DNA of 64,000 nt from Procambarus clarkii. Taxonomy: Eukaryota; Arthropoda; Malacostraca; Decapoda; Cambaridae. Shown one piece after another: positions 47,300 to 58,615 of this stretch. Within the stretch, counting starts at the first letter, position 1. Every line of letters begins with the position of its first letter. A program made the translations under genes and the position numbers. The DNA is taken from positions 37,421,738 through 37,485,737 of the forward strand of contig NC_091198.1 in assembly GCF_040958095.1 (NCBI RefSeq), read 5' to 3'. Under the pieces are notes generated by a model. That model was not told where the DNA came from and did no database searches. It saw nothing but the letters and a program-made list of their open reading frames with translations.

Positions 47300-50200
47300 G
47301 GGCCGCTTAGAGGCACATAAAAGGCCGCCTAGAGGCACATAAAGGGCCGCCTAGAGGCACATAAAGGGGCCGCCTTGAGGCACATAAAGGGCCGCCTAGA
47401 GGCACATAAAGGGCCGCCTAGAGGCACATAAAGGGCCGCCAAGAGGTACATAAAGAGCCGTCTAGAGGCATATAAAGGGCCGCCTAGAGGCACATAAAGG
47501 GGCCGCCTAGAGGCATATAAAGGGGCCGCCTCGAGGCACATAAAGGGCCGCCTAGAGGCACATAAAGGGGCCGCCTAGAGGCACATAAATGAGCCGCCTA
47601 GAGGCACATAAAGGAGCCGCCTAGAGGCACATATAGGGGCAGCCTCGAGGCACATAAAGGGGCCGCCTACAGGCACATGAAGGGGCCAGCTAGAGGTGCA
47701 TAAAGGGCCGCCTAGAGACACATAAAGGGGCCGCCTACAGGCACATAAAGGGGCCGCCTAGAGGTACATAAAGGGGCCGCCTAGAGGTACATAAAGGCCT
47801 GCCTAGAGGTGCATAAAGGGGCCGCCAAGAGGCACAAAAAGGGGCCGTCTACAGGCACATAAAGGGGCCGCCTACAGGCACATGAAGGGGCCGCCTAGAG
47901 GCACATAAAGGGGCCGCCTAGAGGTACATAAAGGGGCCGCTTAGAGGTACATAAAGGGGCCGCCTAGAGGTACATAAAGGGGCCGCCTAGAGGAACATAA
48001 AGGGGCCGCTAAGAGGCACATAAAGGGCCGCCAAGAGGCACATAAAGGAGCCGCCTAGAGGTACATAAAAGAGCCGCCTAGAGGTTCATAAAGGTTCACC
48101 TAGTGGTGCATAAAGGAGCCGCCTAGAGGCACATAAAGGGGCCGCCTAGAGGCACATAAAGGGGCCGCCTAGAGGCACATAAAGGGGCCGCCTATAGGCA
48201 CATAAAGGAGCCGCCTAGAGGCACATAAAGGAACCGCCTAAAGTCGCATAAAGGAGCCGCCTAGAGGCACATAAAGGGCTGCCTAGAGGCTCATAAAGGG
48301 CCGCCTAGAGGCGCATAAAGGAGCCGCCTAGAGGCACATAAAGGGGCCGCCTAGAGGCACATAAAGGGCTGCCTAGAGGCACATAAAGGGCCGCCTAGAG
48401 GCGCATAAAGGGGCCGCCTAGAGGCACATAAAGGAGCCTCCTAGAGGTGCATAAAGGGCGGCCTAGAATTACATAAAGGAGCCGCTTAGAGGCACATAAA
48501 GGGCCGAATAGAGGCACATAAAGGAACCGCCTAGAGGCACATAAATGGGCCGAATAGAGGCACATAAAGGAGCCGCCTAGAGGCACATAAAGGAACCGCC
48601 TAGAGGCACATATAGGGGCCGCCTAGAGGTACATAAAGGAGCCGCCTAGAGGCACATAAAGGGCCGAATAGAGGCACATAAAGGAACCGCCTAGAGGCAC
48701 ATATAGGGGCCGCCTAGAGGTACATAAAGGAGCCGCCTAGAGGCACATAAAGGGCCGAATAGAGGCACATAAAGGAGCCGCCTAGAGGCACATAAAGGAA
48801 CCGCCTAGAGGCACATAAAGGGCCGCCTAGAGGCACATAAAGGGCCGCCTAGAGGCACATAAAGGGCCGCCTGGAGGTACATAAAGGGCCGCCTAGAGGC
48901 AGATAAAGGGCCGCTTAGAGGCACATAAAGGGCCGCCTAGAGGTGCATCAAGGGCCGCATAGAGGCACATAAAGGGCCGCCTAGAGGCACATAAAGGGGC
49001 CGCCTAGAGGTACATAAAGGGCCGCCTAGAGGCACATAAAGGGCCGCCTAGAGGCACATAATGGGCCGCCTAGAGGCACATAAAGGGACCGCCTAGAGGC
49101 ACATAAAGGGCCGCCTAGAGGCACATAAAGGGACCGCCTAGAAGTACATAAAGGGCCGAATAGAGGCACATAAAGGACCGCCTAGAGGTGCATAAAGGGC
49201 CGCCTAGAGGAACATAAAGGGCCGCCTAGAGGCACATTAAGGGGCCGCCTAGAGGCACATAAAGGGCCGCCTAGAGGTACATAAAGGCCCGCCTAGAGGC
49301 ACATAAAGGGCCGCCTAGAGGCACATAATGGGCCGCCTAGAGGCACATAAAGGGACCGCCTAGACGCACATAAAGGGCCGCCTAGAGGCACATAAAGGGA
49401 CCGCCTAGAGGCACATAAAGGGCCGCCTACAGGCACATAAAGGGCCGCCTAGAGGCACATAAAGGGCCGAATAGAGACACATAAAGGAGCCGCCTAGAGG
49501 CACATAAAGGGACCGCCTAGACGCACATAAAGGGCCGCCTAGAGGCACATAAAGGGACCGCCTAGAGGCACATAAAGGGCCGCCTAGAGGCACATAAAGG
49601 GCCGCCTAGAGGCACATAAAGGGCCGCCTAGAGGCACATAAAGGGCCGCCTAGAGGTACATAAATAGCCCGCTTAAAGGTGCATAAAGGGCCGCCTAGAG
49701 GAACATAAAGGGCCGCCTAGAGGCACATTAAAGGACCGCTAAGAGGTACATAAATGGGCCGCTTAAAGGAGCATAAAGGGCCGCCTAGAGGAACATAAAA
49801 TGGCCGCCTAGAGGCACATAAAATGGATGCCTATAGGTGCATAAAGGGCCGCCTAGAGGCACATAAAATGGCCGCCTAGAGGCACATAAAATGGACGCCT
49901 ATAAGTGCAAAAAGGGCCGCCAAGAGGCACATAAAATGGCCGCCTAGAGGCACATAAAATGGACGCCTATAGGTGCATAAAGGGCCGCCTAGAGGCATAT
50001 AAAATGGCCGACTAGAGGCACATAAAATGGCCGCCTAGAGGCGCATAAAGGGGGCCGCATAGAGGCGCATAAAGGGGCCGCCTAGAGGCACATAAAGGGG
50101 ACAGACAGAGGCACATAAAGAGCCGCCTAGAGGAACATAATGGGTCGCTTGTAGGTACATAAAGGGGCCGCCTAGAGGCACATAAAGGGACCGCCTAGAG

Positions 50201-51700
50201 GCACATAAAGCGGCCGCCTTGAGGCACATAAAGGGCCGCCTAGAGGCACATAAAGGGCCGCCAAGAGGTACATAAAGAGCCGTCTAGAGGCATATAAAGG
50301 GCCGCCTAGAGGCACATAAAGGGGCCGCCTAGAGGCATATAAAGGGGCCGCCTCGAGGCACATAAAGGGCCGCCTAGAGGCATATAAAGGGCCGCCTAGA
50401 GGCACATAAAGGGGCCGCCTAGAGGCACATAAATGAGCCGCCTAGAGGCACATAAAGGAGCCGCCTAGAGGCACATATAGGGGCAGCCTCGAGGCACATA
50501 AAGGGGCTGCCTACAGGCACATAAAGGGGCCAGCTAGAGGTGCATAAAGGGCCGCCTAGAGACACATAAAGGGGCCGCCTACAGGCACATAAAGGGGCCG
50601 CCTAGAGGTACATAAAGGGGCCGCCTAGAGGTACATAAAGGCCTGCCTAGAGGTGCATAAAGGGGCCGCCAAGAGGCACATAAAGGGGCCGCCTACAGGC
50701 ACATAAAGGGGCCGCCTACAGGCACATAAAGGGGCCGCCTAGAGGCACATAAAGGGGCCGCCTAGAGGTACATAAAGGGGCCGCTTAGAGGTACATAAAG
50801 GGGCCGCCTAGAGGTACATAAAGGGGCCGCCTAGAGGAACATAAAGGGGCCGCCAAGAGGCACATAAAGGGCCGCCAAGAGGCACATAAAGGAGCCGCCT
50901 AGAGGTACATAAAAGAGCCGCCTAGAGGTTCATAAAGGTTCACCTAGTGGTGCATAAAGGAGCCGCCTAGAGGCACATAAAGGGGCCGCCTAGAGGCACA
51001 TAAAGGGGCCGCCTAGAGGCACATAAAGGGGCCGCCTATAGGCACATAAAGGAGCCGCCTAGAGGCACATAAAGGAACCGCCTAAAGTCGCATAAAGGAG
51101 CCGCCTAGAGGCACATAAAGGGCTGCCTAGAGGCTCATAAAGGGCCGCCTAGAGGCGCATAAAGGGGCCGCCTAAAGGCACATAAAGGGCTGCCTAGAGG
51201 CTCATAAAGGGCCGCCTAGAGGAGCCGCCTAGAGGCACATAAAGGGCTGCCTAGAGGCTCATAAAGGGCCGCCTAGAGGCGCATAAAGGAGCCGCCTAGA
51301 GGCACATAAAGGGGCCGCCTAGAGGCACATAAAGGGCTGCCTAGAGGCACATAAAGGGCCGCCTAGAGGCGCATAAAGGGGCCGCCTAGAGGCACATAAA
51401 GGAGCCTCCTAGAGGTGCATAAAGGGCGGCCTAGAATTACATAAAGGAGCCGCTTAGAGGCATATAAAGGGCCGAATAGAGGCACATAAAGGAGCCGCCT
51501 AGAGGCACATAAAGGAACCGCCTAGAGGCACATATAGGGGCCGCCTAGAGGTACATAAAGGAGCCGCCTAGAGGCACATAAAGGGCCGAATAGAGGCACA
51601 TAAAGGAGCCGCCTAGAGGCACATAAAGGAACCGCCTAGAGGCACATATAGGGGCCGCCTAGAGGTACATAAAGGAGCCGCCTAGAGGCACATAAAGGGT
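47300..51700. repeat. higher-order duplication, ~2.8 kb offset, inside the 22-bp satellite
   Basis: Variant strings at about 47340-48900 (for example GGGGCAGCCTCGAGG near 47637, and GGTTCACCTAGTGG near 48093) recur at about 50170-51700, offset about 2.8 kb, with a few unit-level gains and losses. Confidence 0.75.
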
Positions 51701-54700
51701 CGAATAGAGGCACATAAAGGAGCCGCCTAGAGGCACATAAAGGAACCGCCTAGAGGCACATAAAGGGCCGCCTAGAGGCACATAAAGGGCCTCCTAGAGG
51801 TGCATAAAGGGCCGCCTAGAGGCACATTAAGGGGCTGCCTAGAGGCACATAAAGGGCCGCCTAGAGGTACATAAAGGGCCGCCTAAAGGCACATAAAGGG
51901 CCGCCTAGAGGCACATAATGGGCCGCCTAGAGGCACATAAAGGAGCCGCCTAGAGGCACATAAAGGGCCGCCTAGAGGTACATAAAGGCCGCCTAGAGGC
52001 ACATAAAGGGACCGCCTAGAGGCACATAAAGGGGCCGCCTAGACGTACATAAAGGGCCGCCTAGAGGCACATAAAGGGCCGCCTAGAGGCACATAAAGGA
52101 GCCGCCTAGAGGCACATAAAAGGCCACCTAGAGGCACATAAAGGGCCGCCTAGAGGTACATAAAGGGCCGCCTAGAGGCACATAAAGGTACCGCCTAGAG
52201 GCACATAAAGGGCCGCCTAGAGGCACATAAAGGGGCCGCCTAGAGGCACATAAAGGGCCGCCTAGAGGCACATAAAGGGCCGCCTAGAGGAACATAAAGG
52301 ACCGCCTAGAGGCACATAAAGGGGCCGTCTAGAGGTACATAAAGGGCCGCCTAGAGGTACATAAAGGGCCGCCTAGAGGAACATAAAGGACCGCCTAGAG
52401 GCACATAAAGGGGCCGCCATTGAGGAACATAAAGGACCGCCTAGAGGCACATAAAGGAGCCGCCTAGAGGCACATAAAGGGCCGCCTAGAGGCACATAAA
52501 GGGCCGCCTAGAGGCACATAAAGGGCAGCCTAGAGGCACATAAAGGAGCCGCCTAGAGGCACATAAAGGTACCGCCTAGAGGCACATAAAGGTACCGCCT
52601 AGAGGCACATAAAGGGGCCGCCTAGAGGCACATAAAGGGCCGCCTAGAGGCACATAAAGGGGCCGCCTAGAGGCACATAAAGGGCCGCCTAGAGGCACAT
52701 AAAGGGGCCGCCTAGAGGCACATAAAGGGCCGCCTAGAGGAACATAAAGGACCGCCTAGAGGCACATAAAGGGGCCGCCTAGAGGTACATAAAGGGCCGC
52801 CTAGAGGCACATAAAGGGGCCGCCTAGAGGCACATAAAGGGCCGCCTAGAGGTACATAAAGGGCCGCCTAGAGGCACATAAAGGGCCGCCTAGAGGCACA
52901 TAAAGGGCCGCCTAGAGGCACATAAAGGGCCGCCTAGAGGTACATAAAGGGCCGCCTAGAGGCACATAAAGGGGCCGCCTAGAGGCACATAAAGGGCCGC
53001 CTAGAGGTACATAAAGGGCCGCCTAGAGGTACATAAAGGGCCGCCTAGAGGCACATAAAGGGCCGCCTAGAGGCACATAAAGGTGCCGCCTAGAGGCACA
53101 TAAAAGGCCACCTAGAGGCACATAAAGGGACCGCCTAGAGGCACATAAAGGGCCGCCTAGAGGCACATAAAGGGCCGCCTAGAGGCACATAAAGGAGCCG
53201 CCTAGAGGCACATAAAGGGCCGCCTAGAGGCACATAAAGGGGCCGCCTAGAGGCACATAAAGGGGCCGCCTAGAGGCACATAAAGGAGCCGCCTAGAGGC
53301 ACATAAAGGGCCGCCTAGAGGCACATAAAGGGGCCGCCTAGAGGCACATAAAGGGCCGCCTAGAGGCACATAAAGGGGCCGCCTAGAGGCACATAAAGGG
53401 CCGCCTAGAGGCACATAAAGGGCCGCCTAGAGGCACATAAAGGGCAGCCTAGAGGCACATAAAGGAGCCGCCTAGAGGCACATAAAAGGCCACCTAGAGG
53501 CACATAAAGGGACCGCCTAGAGGAACATAAAGGACCGTCTAGAGGCACATAAAGGAGCCGCCTAGAGGCACATAAAAGGCCACCTAGAGGCACATAAAGG
53601 GACCGCCTAGAGGAACATAAAGGACCGCCTAGAGGCACATAAAGGAGCCGCCAAGAGGCACATAAAAGGCCACCTAGAGGCACATAAAGGGGCCGCCTAG
53701 AGGAACATAAAGGACCGCCTAGAGGAACATAAAGGGCCGCCTAGAGGCACATAAAGGCCCGCCTAGAGGCACATAAAGGGCCGCCTAGAGGCACATAAAG
53801 GATCCGCCTAGAGGCACATAAAGGGCCGCCTAGAGGCACATAAAGGAGCCGCCTAGAGGCACATAAAGGGCCGCCTAGAGGCACATAAAGGGCCGCCTAG
53901 AGGCACATAAAGGGCCGCCTAGAGGCACATAAAGGGCCGCCTAGAGGCACATAAAGGGCAGCCTAGAGGCACATAAAGGAGCCGCCTAGAGGCACAAAAA
54001 AGGCCACCTAGAGGCACATAAAGGGACCGCCTAGAGGCACACAAAGGGCCGCCTAGAGGCACATAAAGGGCCGCCTAGAGGCACATAAAGGGGCCGCCTA
54101 GTGGAACATAAAGGACCGCCTAGAGGCACATAAAGGGGCCGCCTAGAGGCACATAAAAGGCCACCTAGAGGCACATAAAGGGGCCACCTAGAGGCACACA
54201 AAGGGCCGCTTGAGGCACATAAAGGGGCCGCCTAGAGGAACATAAAGGAGCCGCCTAGAGGCACATAAAAGGCCACCTAGAGGCACATAAAGGGCCGCCT
54301 AGAGGCACATAAAGGAGCCGCCTAGAGGCACATAAAAGGCCGCCTAGAGGCACATAAAAGGCCGCCTAGAGGCACATAAAGGACCGCCTAGAGGCACATA
54401 AAGGAGCTGCCTAGAGGCACATAAAGGGGCCGCCTAGAGGAACATAAAGGAGCCGCCTAGAGGCACATAAAAGGCCGCCTAGAGGCACATAAGGGGCCGC
54501 CTAGAGGCACATAAAGGACCGCCTAGAGGCACATAAAGGAGCCGCCTAGAGGCACATAAAAGGTCACCTAGAGGCACATAAAGGGGCCGCCTAGAGGCAC
54601 ATAAAGGGCCGCCTAGAGGCACATAAAGGAGCCGCCTAGAGGCACATAAAGGGCCGCCTAGAGGTACATAAAGGACCGCCTAGAGGTACATAAAGGGGCC

Positions 54701-55636
54701 GCCTAGAGGCACATAAAGGGCCGCCTAGAGGCACATAAAGGAGCCGACTAGAGCCACATAAAGGGCCGCCTAGAGGTACATAAAGGACCGCCTAGAGGCA
54801 CATAAAGGGCCGCCTAGAGGTACATAAAGGACCGCCTAGAAGCACATAAAGGAGCCGCCTAGAGGCACATAAAGGGGCCGCCTAGAGGCACATAAAGGGG
54901 CCGCCTTGAGGCACATAAAGGGGCCGCCTAGAGGCACATAAAGGGGCCGCCTAGAGGCACATAAAGGGGCCGCCTAGAGGTACATAAAGGGCCGCCTAGA
55001 GGCACATAAAGGGGCCGCCTAGAGGCACATAAAGGGCGCCTAGAGGCACATATAGGGGCCGCCTAGAGGCACATAAAGGGCCGCCTAGAGGTACATAAAG
55101 GGCCGCCTAGAGGCACATAAAGGGCCGCCTAGAGGTACATAAAGGGCCGCCTAGAGGTACATAAAGGGCCGCCTAGAGGCACATAAAGGGCCGCCTAGAG
55201 GCACATAAGGGGCGCCTAGAGGCACATAAAGGGGCCGCCTAGAGGCACATAAAGGGCCGCCTAGAGGCACATAAGGGGCGCCTAGAGGCACATAAAGGGG
55301 CCGCCTAGAGGCACATAAAGGGGCCGCCTAGAGGCACATAAAAGGGCCGCCTAGAGGCACATAAAGGGCCGCCTAGAGGCACATAAAAGGGCCGCCTAGA
55401 GGTACATAAAGGAGCCGCCTAGAGGCACATAAAGGGGCCGCCTAGAGGTACATAAAGGGCCGCCTAGAGGTACATAAAGGGCCGCCTAGAGGCACATAAA
55501 GGGGCCGCCTAGAGGCACATAAGGGGCGCCTGGAGGTACATAAAGGGGCCGCCTAGAGGCACATAAAGGGGCGCCTAGAGGCACATAAAGGAGCCGACTA
55601 GAGCCATATAAAGGGCCGCCTAGAGGTACATAAAGG

Positions 55637-55944
55637 TTTACTAAGTGCTTGTGCGGGGGGGTTGTAACAAACTAGGCTGTTGTAAGAATTATCCAGAGTG
55701 GTTTATCGACAAAAGAGAATGGGAAGCTGAGCCGCATGGTGACCTGACCCCCAGGGGAATTCGCGGTGGAAATAACCGACGCTTTGTTCATATCTGCGTA
55801 AATGAATCATCCTATAGTATTCAGTAATTTAGAGAAAATTAGCCTTTATTCATTTTGCATTAAAATTGTATTGTATAATAGTACTGGATACAATATCAAG
55901 AGTATTCTAATTATTGAGTTTAAGTCACCATCAGTGACGTCACG
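55637..55944. other. unique sequence between satellite and retrotransposon
   Basis: About 300 bp. A 60-codon open frame at 55645-55827 has no feature I recognise. The last bases, TGACGTCACG (55935-55944), hold a perfect CRE palindrome and form the left target flank of the LTR element. Confidence 0.6.
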
Positions 55945-56178
55945 TGTTATACTCAAATTCTGTCAGTTGAAATGTAACCAATCACAGGCAAGTAGGCCTC
56001 TGACGTCATGCCAGACAGAGGAGCATCAAGCCATGCTCCCAGCAGCCTCAGTTATCCTCACAGACCCAGAGTAGGTGGACCTCGGCTGGCCAGTTATACA
56101 CCTGTTTGCCTCACTCAATAAATATATACAGAAGCGACTACTGTGTCTACATTCAACCCGAACAAGGCAAACGAATAC
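55945..56178 (+). repeat. 5' LTR (234 bp)
   Basis: Direct repeat of 63564-63797, beginning TGTTATAC and ending CGAATAC. Elements in order: CCAAT at 55978, CRE palindrome TGACGTCA at 56001-56008, initiator TCAGTT with A at 56050, DPE GGACCT at 56077-56082, AATAAA at 56117-56122. This gives U3 of about 105 bp and R from 56050. The end is not the canonical CA. Confidence 0.95.
55978..56082 (+). promoter_or_regulatory. LTR promoter: CCAAT, CRE, Inr, DPE (TATA-less)
   Basis: TCAGTT at 56048-56053 fits the arthropod initiator TCAKTY with +1 at 56050. GGACCT at 56077-56082 is a perfect RGWYVT downstream promoter element at +28 to +33, the fixed spacing required. TGACGTCA lies at -49 to -42 and CCAAT at -72. 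No TATA box stands at -30. The same set recurs in the 3' LTR 7,619 bp downstream. Confidence 0.85.
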
Positions 56179-56198
56179 TGGTAGCAGCAGTGGGATCC
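56179..56198 (+). promoter_or_regulatory. primer-binding site, tRNA-Leu-like
   Basis: TGGTAGCAGCAGTGGGATCC directly follows the 5' LTR. It begins with TGG, complementary to tRNA CCA. Against the complement of the 3' end of human tRNA-Leu(AAG), recalled from memory, 17 of 20 positions agree without gaps, including GTGGGAT from the T arm. Minus-strand DNA synthesis would be primed here. Confidence 0.8.
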
Positions 56199-57358
56199 AG
56201 AAATTTTTTTCTGGAAGCAAAAGTTCCAGTACCCAGCATCGCCTCGTGTTCCAGCCAAAACCGCCGCCACCGCCACCGCCATAAGCCGCCATCCTGCCAC
56301 CCACGCATCAAATATTGTGCCAGACCGGGGTCCTGCCATCAACCACTACTCCAGGCTAACGTTTTAGAAGTAAGGGTCAATATTTTCCTGTGAGAACGCT
56401 CACTCATCAGTGAGGAGGAAGGAAGCTTCCCGCGCCAGCCATTTTTGAACCTCGCGCCACCACGTGGGAACCACCTAGTGCACCCACCACCACCGCCACC
56501 CAAGCTGACAGTATCAAGCTTCGTGAGGGTGCAAGCTACTGCAATCGTCGTCAGCCATCGTCGCAAGTATCAACTGGTTATTCCATCGTCGCAATATTGT
56601 CGTCGTCAGAATTTATCTTCGTGCTTCTAGCGTGAACAGTGTGGGGTCCCTGAGTCTCACGCCACCGCCGCCAGGAGCGCTGCCGTCGCATCCAGTTTGT
56701 AAACACGCCTCACATGGGCCTCTTCCGATCTTCACGACGCTTCTCCTACTTTGGCTACTGGTGATCCTCATAAATTACAACCCTGAGATAAGTAATTGCT
56801 AGTTGAGAACAACGTGCCAAGTGTTAAAAAGTGACTTATGTAATAATTCCCATAATATCCTGTGAATTAACCATTCAGTGACTTGTTAAATATTGGAGCC
56901 GGTTTAGTACTCCAGAGGCCCACAGTTTCTCTGAGACATTTCAATATTCCCTGCATATGATTCCATTATTCATTAATTGTTACTAGTGTCATTACTGAAT
57001 TCAAAGGTGAGAGAAGTAAGAAATAATTGTTTCTAGCAGTTATATACATTCCTGTGTCCAGTTTATGTGCTACATCCATATTTCTTGCATTGCCACTTGT
57101 TGTGTTGAATCTTTTTAATGAAATTTTGCAATTGCATTTCCCAGTTTTTATTCTAAATTGCTGTGCTTAGTCTGGTTTAATTAATTTACATACATCTAAT
57201 TCCAGTCATTTTTTAATGAAAGATTGCTAAATTTAGTTTACAATTTGCTTGTTCTTAATTATTTTCTTGCCTAGCCCAATTTAATAATTTTATTTCTGCC
57301 ATTTTTACTTTAGCCAAGTTGATATTTTTTTGTGTTTATTTTGTGTATACTATTTCTG
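56199..57358 (+). other. retrotransposon leader (5' untranslated region)
   Basis: About 1.16 kb between the primer-binding site and gag. It has a CCGCCGCCACC-rich stretch near 56261-56290 and many short upstream frames; the last 500 bp are AT-rich. None of the short frames has a recognisable domain. It probably holds packaging signals, but none can be identified by eye. Confidence 0.6.
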
Positions 57359-58615
57359 ATGCCAGGTGCACTTAATTATAATCTGCGTTCAAATATTACT
57401 TCCACGGCTGTGACAATGCCTACCACTGTTGAAACCCCTTCAGAATCAATGGGAACAGTTGCTCGTCCCGATGGCCAGAGATCAGCTCAGGAAATGGCTA
57501 TTCCTCTTTTTGCTGGGGAATCGCGTTTATTAGAATCATGGTTTAGTAAGGTTGAAGCGAAAACAGTTGCACGTTTTTCTAAGCCTACTGATGCCGAATA
57601 CTTAGCAATTGCACGGTCAGCCGTGGACACAACCAAAGGTGATGCACGTTTTGTTGTTGATGAGAAAGCCATTGTTAGCCTCCAGTCTTGGCCTGAATTT
57701 AAGGATTTCTTTCGCCGTCGCTTTGTTAATAAAGGAGACCTTGACCCATATAGGTTAGTCAAGAAAATTGCCAATGCCACCATGCAGCCTGGTGAATCGT
57801 TTAATGCGTTTACTAGCCGTCTCGATCAGTATCTGTATGCCTTAGTTTCTGCTATGAATAATTCAACTTGGTTAGATAAAGACAATAATCTGTCCCCTGA
57901 GGCTATGGCCAAAATGATAGCATTTGGTACTTTAATGCATTTTGCCCCCGAGCATACAAAACCAATCGTTGAGCAACAAAATTTTGGTGTTAAACATGAA
58001 ATTGGTGAAGTGTTTGAGGCTATTAACAATGCCGCTGATAAACTAGCTCCCCGAAGTGCTCAACTGTTGCCACCCTCTGATGCTGTAAATGTAGTTACAA
58101 GTTCTCAGCATCCTCCCACAAATTCTCAAAACTCTTGGTCGCAGAAGCGTACCCATGCTCGTAGCCCCCAGTCAAATTCGCCGCCTCATAAAATGCCGAA
58201 ACGCCATAGTCCACAACCATCCACTCCCTCATGTTGGCATTGTGGTAAGAGTAACCACCTTGCAAGGGACTGTTGGTCCGCCCCTAGATCATCACCTCCT
58301 AGACAATTCTCTCGGCCCCCTCATCAATCTAATCATTCTAGGCTTCCATATTGCACGTACCATAAACAAGTTGGTCACCACACTGCGGATTGTAGAGCTA
58401 GGCAAAGGACATCTCCACCTCGTAACTCCCATGGTCAGTCTTGGCGAGGCTCACAGCGTCCAAGACATTATCAGAACTCTCGTAATTACAACTCCCAGCC
58501 CAGCTATAATGCAATTTCAAATTATAATGCTCAGTCACAGAATGCTGGAGCTCAGAATGTTCACTCCATGTCGTCGGGAAACCCCCAAGGCCATCCGCTA
58601 ACCAATTCAAGCTAG
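57359..58615 (+). CDS. gag: Gag polyprotein of the Ty3/Gypsy element
   Basis: 418 residues; capsid and nucleocapsid precursor that assembles the cytoplasmic virus-like particle. I start at the first ATG of the frame (57359); nine codons above it are open but without ATG. The middle part (about residues 45-230; WPEFKDFFRRRFV, PGESFNAFTSRLDQYL) resembles Ty3/Gypsy capsid. Nucleocapsid has a CCHC knuckle C-x2-C-x4-H-x4-C at residues 292-305 (CWHC...GKS...) and a variant C-x2-H-x4-H-x4-C at 332-345. The C-terminus is rich in Asn, Gln, Ser and Tyr. Pol follows in the -1 frame with an overlap of 88 nt. No stop or frameshift interrupts it. Confidence 0.93.
   Translation: MPGALNYNLRSNITSTAVTMPTTVETPSESMGTVARPDGQRSAQEMAIPLFAGESRLLESWFSKVEAKTVARFSKPTDAEYLAIARSAVDTTKGDARFVVDEKAIVSLQSWPEFKDFFRRRFVNKGDLDPYRLVKKIANATMQPGESFNAFTSRLDQYLYALVSAMNNSTWLDKDNNLSPEAMAKMIAFGTLMHFAPEHTKPIVEQQNFGVKHEIGEVFEAINNAADKLAPRSAQLLPPSDAVNVVTSSQHPPTNSQNSWSQKRTHARSPQSNSPPHKMPKRHSPQPSTPSCWHCGKSNHLARDCWSAPRSSPPRQFSRPPHQSNHSRLPYCTYHKQVGHHTADCRARQRTSPPRNSHGQSWRGSQRPRHYQNSRNYNSQPSYNAISNYNAQSQNAGAQNVHSMSSGNPQGHPLTNSS
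58576..58582 (+). promoter_or_regulatory. -1 ribosomal frameshift heptamer GGGAAAC
   Basis: G GGA AAC is in exact Gag phase (codons GGA 58577-58579, AAC 58580-58582), a canonical X XXY YYZ slippery site, 30 nt before the gag stop codon (58613-58615). A -1 slip enters the pol frame, which is open from 58528. GGGAAAC is a known functional slippery sequence in retroviral gag-pro junctions. I did not find a convincing downstream pseudoknot by eye. Confidence 0.85.

Larger units (their letters stand above)
27604..55636. repeat. 28-kb satellite, ~22-bp unit GGCCGCCTAGAGG-CACATAAA
   Basis: An unbroken array of about 28 kb. The unit is GGCCGCCTAGAGG then CACATAAA(G), mostly 21-23 bp, about 1,270 copies. 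Commonest variants are CAC/TAC/TGC/CGC before ATAAA, and AAAATGG/AAAGGGG/AAAGGAG before CCGCC; the AAATGG type is concentrated at 27.6-30.3 kb and again near 49.8-50.0 kb. Each unit holds one CpG and the short inverted repeat GCCT-AG-AGGC. The unit length is not a multiple of three and stops recur, so the short minus-strand open frames (60-90 codons) are meaningless. No unique DNA interrupts it. Confidence 0.97.

Noticed and set aside
27604..55636. Dozens of short minus-strand frames reading MCLxAAPLCASRRPLYVPLGG
   Set aside because: By-products of the 22-bp unit, interrupted at random, with no start context or domain.
27604..55636. CRISPR-like regular spacing
   Set aside because: There are no unique spacers; neighbouring units differ by point changes only, so it is a satellite. 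The surrounding DNA is eukaryotic.
55645..55827. 60-codon open frame between satellite and LTR
   Set aside because: No domain or homologue recognised and no splice or start context to support it.
56026..56630. Several 60-95 codon frames on both strands in the LTR and leader
   Set aside because: They overlap the promoter, primer-binding site and leader of the retrotransposon and carry no domains.
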